DNA from: Hirudinaria manillensis
Taxonomy: Eukaryota > Annelida > Clitellata > Hirudinida > Hirudinidae
DNA length: 64,000 nt
Reading direction: 5' to 3'
Assembly (NCBI GenBank): GCA_034509925.1
Contig: CM067531.1
Span: 5,922,001-5,986,000 of the forward strand
Position numbers and translations under genes: made by a program. Of this stretch, positions 48,701 through 59,637 are shown piece by piece; position 1 is the first letter of the stretch; each line of letters starts with the position of its first letter. Under the pieces are notes generated by a model. The model ran no database searches. It had not been told where the DNA came from and saw nothing but the letters and a program-made list of their open reading frames with translations.

Positions 48701-51700
48701 ACGGATGATGGTGGCTGAGAGGAACTCTTGCCGTGTGGCGTTTGGAAAACGTTGTAAATTTGAACGTAGTCTCCGCTGCAGCTGAGGAATGTCAAACAAT
48801 TTTCACGGAAAATCAATCAAAACAAGAAAAAAAAATTTTTTTTTTGCACACCTCGGTGTTTGAGAAGAGTTTTCGAGCTTAAAAGTCTCGAAAGTGATTC
48901 TGATTTGTTCGCTTTGAAGACCTAAAAACTCGTAGATGCAACTGGCTTCGTCCGGGTAATTGCTGGGATGTCTCGGGGAGTTGAAAGTACCGTGAAGTGT
49001 CGACGTGCTTCTGTAAATGAAGTGGCATTTGCTCGCTTCCGTGGCAGGAGTGCCTGGGATTGCATAATCTGCAAGAAATAAGCTCATTTAAAAGAACAAC
49101 GTTCAATCGGTTGCTTAACGTAATTTCTAAATTATTTATTTTTACTACAATTTTGCATCTAAGAATTTAGGAAAACCTGTTAAAAAATGGAATCTCGCTT
49201 TGAAACCATGTCCGGAGTATTTCGATTGCAAGCTGTTGAAGACCAACAGCAGACGAGGATTGGAACTCACGAGAGGAGGAACCAACGAGGACCCGCAAAT
49301 GACGAGGTCTGCTTGATCCGTTTGACCCCTCAAATAGGCACTCAGGTGGCCATTGCTGCAACTGCGAAGTAGATTCGGCCTTACGAAACGATGAATCGAA
49401 TGAGATTAAGAAGGCGTCAACTCAACTTTTCGTGAGATTTCGGGATGTCGAGAAGTTCAAAGATGAGTTTGGCTTTTTCGAGGTTTTGTTTGTCTTCGAG
49501 TCCGTCTATGTAGTAGCTGCAGACCACCCCGAGAGGGTAATTGTTGGGAAAGTTTGGACTGATTACGTACCCTGTTGACTCGTTTCTGCTGAGAACCATT
49601 TGGTCGCACTCTTTTTGAACGAAGCAAAAAAAAATTAAGTATTCCGTCCAAGATTTAGAGTTAAATCACCGAACGCACCTGTGCCACGGACATGTTTTCC
49701 ATCACGAATGAATGCTTTAAACGATGAAAACGTGTTAATTTTGCGTGAAAACTAAAAAAAAAAAAGGGACGCTAGAAACCAACTCAGGTCGACGAAATGA
49801 GCAGAAATCTCATAAGAGGCCTTGAATCCTCTCCTCTGAATTGAAACTTCCTCGTTTCTGGTGCCATCCCACGGAGGGACGTAGGCACGTTTGGTGGGTT
49901 CTATTCGACCACTTTTAGTCACAAATTGTATGTACAGATTGTACGAGGAGGAATACACGGTGACGTTGGTTCGATGACCGCAATAAGTTTCTATGACTTC
50001 ACTCGTGTTCCAGGGTCCGTCGTAAACTTTGATGGAATCGAATGGACAACTTAAAAAAAAAAATAAAGAAAAAAGATAAAATAAATCTTGCGATGAAGGT
50101 GTAGATGAGCAGACGAGCGACAGGATGGAGATAGAAAATTCAATCAAACTTCCTCACTGATCTCCTCCGCTGTATAAGTCTATCTCCTCGAACGTCAGTC
50201 TGATGCGCTGTCTCTGAACCCCAATCAGGCGATAAAAACAGAAGACGTTGTCCGGGTAGACCCCGGGGTAAGTCGGTGAGTAAATGTGACCGGAGGGTTT
50301 CGACATGCCGTGGATGGTTTGTCCGCACGGGTTCCAAGGTGCAGGAGTCCCCACGTTGTAGATGGCTTGCGATTGCAAAGGTGTTTGATCACTTGCATGA
50401 TCACTTGTTTATCACTTGTTTATCACTTGTTTATCACTTGTTAAGCATTATTTTCCACAAGAGACACGGAAGCACTAAAAACTTCACGGAAGGCATACCC
50501 GGCATCATGTCGACCCGGCTGTGCAGCTTGCTATAAATAGAATTCTCTGACCAATTGAGCGTACGTCCTATTAGGCGATGTGCTTTCATATGCGGGAGTT
50601 GGTAATTTCGCCTTCCGACGAGCCGTTATTTATTGTAAATAAATTTTTATTAGCAAAATATTAAAGTCCTTATTTGCTTGGAACTGCTATTTTTATGAAA
50701 TACCTGAATAATATGAACGAAAATTGAAGCTACGAAGCTCGTAGACTAATTGCCAGCGAAAGTAATTGTTTTATTGGGCGTCTCACCATCATACATGTAC
50801 GCCTTGAACATCATACACGTATGTATATGAAAGCACACCACCGCATCATACTTATTTCCCCAGAGAAGCAGATAGAATATGAACATTCCCTCTCAAAAAC
50901 AGCAAAACATTCTTTTACTTCCAGCTATTCAAAGAAAGGACCTGTTACGATCAACTGAAGCTAATATGATCACTTGTTGTTGTTGTTGTTGATGATGATG
51001 TAGGATTTAAAGTGTAGATTATCACATTAATCATGTAATTAAACCGATTAGCGTAAAATGTTAACAAGGATGTTCGCACCATTTTTAAATTTTCATTTCA
51101 CTTTTTCAGGGCTCAACTGAATTCCTGCCAGAAATGCCTGCAAAGGTTCTCGTGAAACGCTCCGAAGATTCGCAAGAAGACAACTTTTCAGTTTCAACTC
51201 ACAACTGTCGATGAAGGCGAAGGACGCCAGGAATCCTTTTTCCTCCTTCTGCTGGTCGCTGTAGAAACCGACGATGAAAACGTTGTGCATGGAGATGAGA
51301 ATCTTCGGCAGGAGTTCCAGGCCGCTGCCACAGAACCTTCCGTGGAGTGGGACGTCGAGCAGGTCTTGGGTCGAGTCTGACACTTGAGTGTAAACGTCTA
51401 CGTAGTCATTCAGGCATCTGAAGCGATAATCAATTCTGTCATTCATAAATTCTCGTTAATTATTTATTTAAATTTATTCTTAGCCCGTTGGGTCGCTACC
51501 TAAGAAGATTACACTTTTCTTACTTAATTTACTTTTACACAATTTGTTTCATTCATTATATATTAATTTATTCGTAATGCTATTTATGTAATTCATAATA
51601 ATGTTATTTCTAACTAACGGTGTTGGTTACAATTTTAGATGTCGTTGCAATTGTATATCTTGACGTTTCGCAAAACTCATTGCTCGAAAATATCGGAGAA

Positions 51701-53451
51701 AAGCAGAATGCAGGGAAGGAATTCAGTTACAATGGACAATAATTTATCAAGTTCCCTTCCGCGACGAAGGAAAGACTGCGATGGATGGATGGATGGATGG
51801 ATGGATGGATGGATGGATGGATGGATGGATGGATGGATGGATGGATGGATGGATGGATGGATGGATGGATGGATGGATGGATGGATGGATGGATGGATGG
51901 ATGGATGGATGGATGGATGGATGGATGGATGGATGGATGGATGAATGGATTGAAGGATGGATGGATGGATGGATGGATGGATGGATGGATGGATGGATGG
52001 ATGGATGGATGGATGGAGATGGATGGATGGATGGATGGATGGATGGATGGATGGATGGATGGATGGATGGATGGATGGATGGATGGATGGATGGATGGAT
52101 GGATGGATGGATGGATGGATGGATGGATGGATGGATGGATGGATGGATGGATGGATGGATGGATGGATGGATGGATGGATGGATGGATGGATGGATGGAT
52201 GGATGGATGGATGGATGGATTGATGGATGGACGGATGGATGGATGGATGGACGGACGGATGGATGAATGAATGAATGATCGTTGGCAAAAATAATTAAGC
52301 AAAACGTGGAGGACTAATCAAATTACACTTAATATAGAAAGGAATAATTTTTAGTTCTCGTGACCTATGAAACATCAGGGCCATTAAAACATGGAATTTC
52401 AATGGAACCAGCGTAATTAAATGGCTTCTGATTTTTTTAAAATTTTGTGTTTGATTTTGTCGTAAAAGTTGTGAAAGGAAACTTAATAAACCTTTTAGAG
52501 ATTAATGTTTTGTTCGAGCAACATGTTTTCAATCAATTTTAAAGACAAATTTTGGACAAAGAATGTTGTTATGTTGTTATCGTGTGTGTGCTATCGTATA
52601 CGTTTAGTGTTGTTTGTTGGTTGGTATAGGTTTAATAGCAGTTTAACAAACATCCGATAATGATTTATTAATGATTTAATGAACAAATGTAATCAAATCA
52701 AAAGTCATTTCGACGCAAAGGAAGTCTTCCTTAGAATTTCAGGGTCCAAAAAAATATTTGCTGCAGTAAAAAATAATGCCAGATATTATTAATTTAATGC
52801 GTTAATTAATTTAAAAAAGAAGAATATTGTTTAATGTTATTAATAATACAATTAATTAATAATATTGTTATTAATAATACAATTAATTAATATTTGAAGA
52901 TGGAATGAGGGACATCCGTGATCGATTGGCGACGTGGAGATGTACTTCTTCACGGTTCATTTGAAAGGGGAATATTTTCTTTCAATTTTATTCAATTTTT
53001 CTAAGATTTATGTTTTATTTAATCAAGGTTTATAATAACTCGAATATATAATACAAATAAACAATGGAAATAGATATTACAAATAAATAAAAGAAATATA
53101 TAATACAAATAAATAATGTATATACAGATGTATTACAAATAAATAATATAAATATATATTATATGGAATGGTTACTCCGCCATTTGTTTAAATTCCGAAA
53201 GATCAAAAAATAACACTAGGAATTGATGCCGAATTTTTGATAAATTTGATAATTAAAAACAAATTAATGAATTAATTGGTAAAAAAACAAATCTTAACAT
53301 ACAAAAAAACAAATAATAATCAAACAATGGAAGACCAGAATAAGTGAGAACCTGGAAACGGCAAACAAATGGAAGGAAATTTTTAAAATAATTTCAACAT
53401 TAAATTTAAATTTAAGAATTAAATTGCGGCTATAATAAATGAATAACATGC

Positions 53452-53501
<50 letters not shown>

Positions 53502-54484
53502 TAATAATAATAACAATAATAAAATATTATTAATTACTGAACATTTTGAACCTAAAATGTTGAATAATTAAATTTTCATTCGACAGCAATTCCAAAACCT
53601 GGGGGGAACCCCTCTGACTTCAAAGTCTTTGAACTCCACCCTGACCCTCTCGTGTTGCAGGGCGATCAACCTGTAGATGCATTTCAGGTTCGGCAGGTAG
53701 TGGTTCGGGTAGTTTGGAGAGGATATGTTCCCGGACTTTCGGTCTGAACTTTCGATGAGAACGTCGCAATCTGCAAAAGTTTCAACGGAGATTCGCCTGC
53801 ATTTCATGACTGACGGGTTCACCGAGGAGTTTTTTAACTGCAAATCCGAAGGTCATTTTCATCGGGCAAAGGTCGAGTCAAGTTGTTTTGAAATAATCCG
53901 TTTACTTTATTTGCTTATTCGTTATATTTATTTATTTATTTTTTATTTTTTAAACGCAATAATTTCTAAAATGTTCTCGGGTTTCGCCTGGAAACTTCGC
54001 CATTCCAATTATTGGTCCCTCTGGGTGTATAAATTACCACGTTTCCACTCCTCCATTCTTTCATTTGTTCTTCCATCCATCCATCCATCCATCCATCCAT
54101 CCATTCATCCATCCATCCATCCATCCATTCATTCTTTCATAAACTCAAGTTTGGTGACAAGGAGGTGGTGACAGTCATCAAGAACATCAAACGTGTTTTG
54201 GGAAGGTTTTCAAATTAATTGCCGTTTAAAGGCAAGCTTAGGAATTGTAGACTCCGATGGAGATGACGATGACGACGACGATGGTGACGACGATAACATT
54301 GATGGTGATGATGATAATGATAACGATGATGACGATGACGATGACGGTGACTACTACGATGATGTCTTGCGAACGTCTGGAATAAATCTAAACTCAGTTG
54401 GAAAACTGCTTGAAACTCACGTGGTTCAAATGAAGCAATATTCGTGGTTAACAAAACTACTGCAATCAGGTTGACATCTTTCAT
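45713..54484 (-). CDS. Five-CUB, LDLa, single-pass receptor (LEV-10-like)
   Basis: In C. elegans, LEV-10 has five CUB domains, one LDLa and one transmembrane helix, and clusters acetylcholine receptors at neuromuscular junctions; Neto proteins are two-CUB relatives. Exons: 54484-54421, 53770-53599, 51417-51203, 50365-50158, 50049-49784, 49714-49679, 49610-49427, 49361-49177, 49068-48852, 48781-48513, 48000-47833, 47703-47577, 46541-46462, 46257-46147, 45981-45713. Coding length is exactly 857 codons (856 aa). Exon 1 encodes a signal peptide ([18 protein letters not shown]). CUB domains lie at about 22-150, 165-305, 320-440, 455-603 and 606-728, each with [12 protein letters not shown] or [13 protein letters not shown] and DYVDVY-like motifs. 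The LDLa is about 731-768 (CDGFKCS, then [14 protein letters not shown]). The helix is about 776-800, then RKRK and a tail ending KVSIV, which fits a class I PDZ ligand. The intron after 47577 has a GC donor. Another invertebrate CUB/LDLa receptor cannot be excluded, but domain count and order fit LEV-10. Confidence 0.93.
46661..46682 (+). repeat. Short telomere-like TTAGGG repeat
   Basis: Three near-perfect units (GGGTTAGGGTTAGGGTTGGGG), in the CUB-receptor intron 46542-47576. Confidence 0.8.
46699..46762. repeat. 30-bp tandem duplication
   Basis: The unit GTTGACATGACTTAGGATAA plus CATGATGTTC occurs twice, identical, and a third copy starts. It sits immediately beside the telomere-like repeat. 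Confidence 0.9.
48427..48476. repeat. (TTTA)n microsatellite
   Basis: About twelve TTTA units with one interruption, in the CUB-receptor intron 48001-48512. Confidence 0.85.
50399..50442. repeat. 11-bp tandem repeat (TTTATCACTTG)n
   Basis: Three exact units of TTTATCACTTG preceded by diverged ATCACTTG copies, in the CUB-receptor intron 50366-51202. Confidence 0.85.
51781..52274. repeat. Very long (ATGG)n microsatellite
   Basis: About 490 bp of almost pure ATGG, interrupted near 51940-51956 (GGATGAATGGATTGAAGG) and at 52015 (a GAGATGG phase shift), degenerating at the right end (ACGG, GATGAATG). It sits in intron 51418-53598 of the minus-strand CUB receptor, so the transcript carries (CCAT)n. 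The Trp/Met/Asp/Gly and Ile/His/Pro/Ser frames that it opens are artefacts. Confidence 0.97.
53452..53524. repeat. (AAT)n microsatellite
   Basis: About 20 AAT units with AAC interruptions, in the same CUB-receptor intron as the ATGG array. Confidence 0.9.
54072..54138. repeat. (CCAT)n microsatellite, opposite orientation to the ATGG array
   Basis: About 14 CATC/CCAT units with one CATT break, in the first intron (53771-54420) of the CUB receptor. On the plus strand it reads CCAT, whereas the array at 51781-52274 reads ATGG, so the two are complementary within one transcript. Confidence 0.9.
54255..54362. repeat. GATGAC-type trinucleotide-rich stretch
   Basis: Imperfect GAT/GAC repeats near the first exon of the CUB receptor. 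They open spurious Asp-rich (plus) and His/Arg-rich (minus) frames. Confidence 0.8.
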
Positions 54485-55926
54485 TATTTCTTCCTTCTTT
54501 GTTCCTGACTTTCATGAACTTCCGATTAATTATTCATAAACCTATTCAATTATCACCAAATATTTTATTTAAACCGTTGTTTGCAAAAGTATTTTACCAG
54601 GAAGGATGAAAACTATTTCGTGTCATGCATATTTAGAAGTTTGATCGCGAAGCTATTGCGCAACGTTGAGGGAGCAACAAAACATTGGAATCGAATGCCA
54701 TTCAATGTGTCAACACATTCATAACTGGCATCGCCTTAAACAACTAATGAATAAATCACAACAAAATCATAAACAATAAATAAATAAACAAACGATTGTA
54801 TATTTCATATTTTTTACCGTTGAAAGAAAAGTTGAAATATTTAAAGAACGTTGCTTTCTTCCCGACAAAGCAAAACATCGAAACCTTGAAGAAAATCTTT
54901 GCATTAATTCGCAATTAATATTTAAATACAGTAAATAACAAAAAAACCCAAGATGCTAAGATTAGCTAAGATCAAGGAAAACATTGAGACAACGAATCGA
55001 ACGAACCCACCACGAGAAGGAACCATGGCCGTGAACAGCTTGGCCTCTTCCTCCGCTTTTAAATGAAAAACTGCTGCATCTACTGCTGCATTTGGAGACA
55101 TCAAGAAGATGGAGGTACTTTGCCTCTCGTTTCATTGTTTCATGAGGCACGTTGTTCGAAGGGATATGCAGGGAATACAATCGCTTCATGGGGAGAATCG
55201 CACGCGAATTAATAATTTCTCGTTTCTTCTTTCTATGCGGGAGATGCAATCGTTACGACGATGCGTGGTCACTGGATTCGAACAGAGGCGCATCTGGTGC
55301 CTTCGAAATAATTCTTATTCGGGACTCAAAATATAATTTCACCGCTTCAAAACCATGAATTGCAAACTCGGGGGGAGTTGCGGAGGTTGGCATGGAAACG
55401 TTGTCATCAATTCGGGGTTAATTATCGTCGGACTTTGATGTCTTCTGATGCGGTCGGTGTGAATGGAATTGATTGAACAAATGAATCTATGAATCCTCGA
55501 ATTATGCACACAATGTTTTGAAAGTCTGGCTAATTGAATACCGATTCATGTTGAAATGAAGCAAGGCAATCGTACAGCAAAGAAAAGACGGAAATTTAAG
55601 GTTTCGAGTTAAAACCTTTAACTGAGAACTGCAAATGTTTTTGATTCGTTGCAACTGTTTCGTCGGAATCTACACGAGCCTAGAATTTACAAATTATAAT
55701 TTATAGTTATCAATATCTATTGCGTATTTATTAATTATTCTGTGATTCTAACAAATCGCAAAGTTTACCATAAGCATACTAATCGGTGGAAAGGCATGGT
55801 AATAACCCCTCGATGTCCACATCCTTATTTCGGAACCTGAATGAACTACGGGCAGATTCTATCGGCTTGCCATGGATTTCCAAAATCTAGAAGGTAAAGT
55901 AGGTTTAGGTTAACGGTCTGAATGAG

Positions 55927-55940
55927 TTAGGGTTAGGGTA
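55927..55940 (+). repeat. Two TTAGGG units
   Basis: AGTTAGGGTTAGGGT, the third short telomere-like stretch of the window. Confidence 0.6.
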
Positions 55941-58887
55941 CTAAAGGTCCAATCCTATGAGTTGTCTTCTGCCTGTCACTCACTCAGATATTCTTTATTT
56001 CGAAATTTGGTTTGAAAGTTTCAGTGAGTGAAAAACTTCTTTTGATAATGAATATTTTTTATGTATTAATCCTTTTTGTTTTAAATTTCCCCTAAATTCA
56101 CAGATAATATTATTCACTCATGTTGTAATATTATTCAATTAATCGCGAGATGTCTTCAAATGTTCACGAAACGACATGTGACGGCAACGTCCAAGGAGAT
56201 GCTAATTATTTACTAACCGGTGATTGGTCACCCATTTTAAAATAAAGATTCAATAAAGTATTTTGAAGTTAATTTTATTTTCAATATTTTAGAGCCAAAC
56301 ATTGCAATATTTGACGGTTCCTGCCAATCAGTTTTATTTGTGGCATCTGTTCATTCGAGCGGATGTGAAGTTATATCGGGTAAAAACTTTTGCTGTGTCT
56401 TTATTGAGTACGTTTGTAAATAAGTTGTGTTTTCCATTCACTTGTGAAGATGGAAAGTCTTTTTGGACTGCTGGCTTATGGATACTGACTCCATATTGCA
56501 CAGTCGATATTTTATTTATTTGTTTATTATTATTATTATTATATATACATTATTATTATTATTATAAGCATATTTATTATATGTATGGTATTATGATAAT
56601 TAACTATTATATATTTATTATGACCCCGAAGCCCTCTCCAGATGAATTAATGTTCGCATCATCATTTGGTGGACAACATTTCCAGGGCGAACAAACTCTT
56701 CGCAATTCGATGATCTGATACCGCATTTTTTTTTCATCAAAAGTCAGGGAGCGACAACGGCCATTCAGGAAGTCGCATCGGTCACTTTTAATCGTCCGAT
56801 TGACAGCCATGTTTCGTTCATTTTTTTTTTCTTTGTGTTCCTAATGGCGTCTTTAATTCAAATCCATCCTCGTTCCTCGTAGAAACCCTGAGATGCGAGT
56901 TTCTGATCTTTGAATGTCTTGTTTTGTTTGCCAAGAATTTCTTACTTAAGGACAAAATTATCTCCAAGTGAATTCTCTACTATCCATCCATGTTCATGGC
57001 CATATTAAAATGGTCTCGAAACTCCAATGCCGCAACCACATTTAATTTTAATGAGACCAGATTAATATTCAAAACAGCACACATGTTCAAAGGTAAAAAA
57101 AATGAACTCAAAATTGTCCTTCAAACCTTGGAAACCCCAAGGACCGCTCTTACAACATTGGCAAAGATTATTTTATAAGATTTTATGGTAAGTCGTTCTT
57201 GTCACGTAGACTTCCCCTTTGCATTTTCCTGCTCCGATAAGTTCTTTGCGGATCAGAAATATTTTCAGAAGACCAATCTTTTTCCATGAGTCGATGAAGG
57301 AGCCTGAAAACTCCCCCATTTGATCTGCCTTGGGCTGTTTTATTCCATCTATCGAAGGATGTCAGAAGTTTTGCATTTGGTGGACTTGCTGCTGATGAAC
57401 GTTGCTAAGGACCGTGACATCACAATGTTTGTCATCACAGCTTATAATGTGACGTTCGCTGTTCCACGCATGTAAATCAGGGATTTTTATCCGTTCAAGG
57501 GTGTGGATTCGAGACTCTCTTTTAACTGATCATCCCCTCTGATTCAGCCACGATTCAGCTCAACATCTTCACGATTGATCTTTGTCTTGAGTGACAAGGA
57601 CACTCAGTGCTCGGGCATTTCTGGCCACGACTGTGGTAATCCATCTCGCAATAACCTGCCTCCTAAACCGTGATGGAGATTGGTAAAAAGCTTTGAGGCA
57701 CGCAGGTCGCTGAAGAACTAACTGGCACACAATTTACGTGCCGGTGATCAGATAACGCACGGCTCCCTTAGGATGTAGTAAAATTATTATCATTTTTATA
57801 ATTATTATGACAAGTTCAGTATATATTTAAAAACATGAGAGTTACATTGAATAAAAATAAGTTTGAATATCCATTGTCGTCACGCACGATCAAGGTCTTT
57901 GAGCTTAAAGTCGTTCCATCCATCAATAAAACATTTTCTAGCAAAATATTCATCGCTTAATTCAATAATTTTCTAAAAAAAATTCCTTCACGACGTGTTG
58001 AGTTCGGTACGCAACGCATTCAAAGAAGCAGCTGGAAACAACACACAATCGGAGCAAATCACAAAAGGCAGTTCGTTCATGCGTAAGTAAATATTCACGG
58101 TTGACCGGACAATTTCAGGATTCCGACTTATGTGGACACTTCATGCAAGTCAGGAATTACAAACGACTCAACAAGTTGCATGGGATTAAAACTTTCAACC
58201 GACGCTTATCAAATCGATTTTCCTCCTTCAATTAAGTTTCTCTTAATTAAATGTTAATTGAAATAATTCCCAACAACTGAGGTAAATGTTGCATGGACTC
58301 CATACATGTAGACGTACTATGGAGGCGTGTCACGCGATCGAGAAACATTTGGCATCTGATGGATGGCCGAGAGTTTCTGAATCGGTAAAATGGGAATTTC
58401 CGCGGTACAGCTTCGAGTTTCATTTCGTCTGCAAGAACCGTGGAAACTCAAGAAATATTCGAGATCACTGCGAAAGTCTAAGTAATTGTTTATAAGTCAT
58501 TGTTTTGGTTATTTGTAACTGAAAACGATTAAAATGTGAAACTGAAGTTTTAATTGGAGTTTTAATGCTGCAATTAAATCCAGAAAAGTTTTAATGTACT
58601 CAATCTGACTTTGGTGTTGTGGTGGATCCCTAAAATCTTATTAGGTCCACCACAAAATACCAGAGACAATGATTTGCAGATCCTGATGTTGATCTCAAAT
58701 GTGGAATACTTTCACATTTTAATCAGTGTCAGATCTTTTTCCACCTGTGTGGCCAAACTTTGCTCTCCCAGAAATAACTGAAAAGTTATCCCAGCACCAA
58801 ACAGTGAGCAACATTTCATGAGTTCAAGAATCAACTTCAATTTTGGAGGAAAGTTCTGTTTGGACTTTGGAAATAGAAGCCCTTCAC

Positions 58888-58891
58888 GTAA

Positions 58892-58966
<75 letters not shown>
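58888..58966. repeat. (AAAT)n microsatellite
   Basis: About 19 uninterrupted AAAT units. On the minus strand they open a Leu/Phe/Ile/Tyr frame that is not a gene. Confidence 0.95.
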
Positions 58967-59637
58967 GCTGTTCATTTCAAACATAAATAAATTAGCCGTT
59001 CATTGGAACTCATCTCCAATAGAACCCTCCACCCAGAAAAATTTAAATTGTGGTTTTGAAGCGGCAAGTTTTGAAGAATCACCAAAAACGTTCATTTTGA
59101 GACTGCAATGCGCTTTCAAATAAAACAACAACAACAATGATGATGATTCAAGTAAGTCGTATGCCTGAGCTTCAATTGTATCACAAGAAATTCGAAATGC
59201 TTCGTCGGTCATGATTTATTATTGCAACAAATAAACTTTCACGAGACCTGTTGCGGACCATTCTGCAAACGAAGATGTATTTCTTAAATACTCCTCCTGC
59301 ACTCGGAACGAAATTCGAAACTCACCTGGCAATTCGCGTAGCGTTGGTCTGCATGAATCCTGAATGCGTCGCTGATGTCCTTGGAATGCCTTTTCTTTTT
59401 AAACTTTCTTTCCTGGGGATCAATTATTCCGATTTTTATTTAGTTTGGTTCATATTTTGTTTCTAATTAATGCAAGCATCCGAAAGGCACTGAAAACTGA
59501 AAATTAATCCATCCTTCCAACCTTCCCACTATCAATTTCAGCATCCATCTCCTCCCATTTTCTTCTCCTCGATGAAACAGTTTCTCGTTTTTCCGTCGAG
59601 TCTAGCAGAGACTTCTCACCGTTCCACGTCAGAACTT

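Larger units (their letters stand above)
54485..59637. other. Intergenic region without recognised genes
   Basis: About 5.1 kb upstream of the CUB receptor start and downstream of the USP stop. It contains a telomere-like GTTAGGGTTAGGG at 55928-55940 and an (AAAT)n run at 58890-58965. Open frames at 54962-55249, 56302-56718 and 58286-58495 show no domain and no convincing splice context. The promoter of the CUB receptor should lie just right of 54484, but no TATA box is evident. Confidence 0.5.

Noticed and set aside
51639..52302. Long open frames on both strands (Trp-Met-Asp-Gly and Ile-His-Pro-Ser repeats up to about 200 residues)
   Set aside because: They come entirely from the (ATGG)n microsatellite: four is prime to three and the unit makes no stop in these frames. 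No start context, splice sites or domains.
54193..54484. Asp-rich plus-strand frame and His/Arg-rich minus-strand frame
   Set aside because: Both are produced by GAT/GAC repeats. The only real coding part is the signal-peptide exon 54484-54421 on the minus strand.
54922..55249. Open frames just upstream of the CUB receptor on the minus strand
   Set aside because: No family match and no splice signals linking them to exon 1, which already carries a convincing signal peptide. Possibly promoter or 5' UTR.
56302..56718. 138-residue open frame with a hydrophobic, Tyr-rich middle
   Set aside because: The middle is ATT-type simple repeat, there is no recognisable domain, and no adjoining exons were found.
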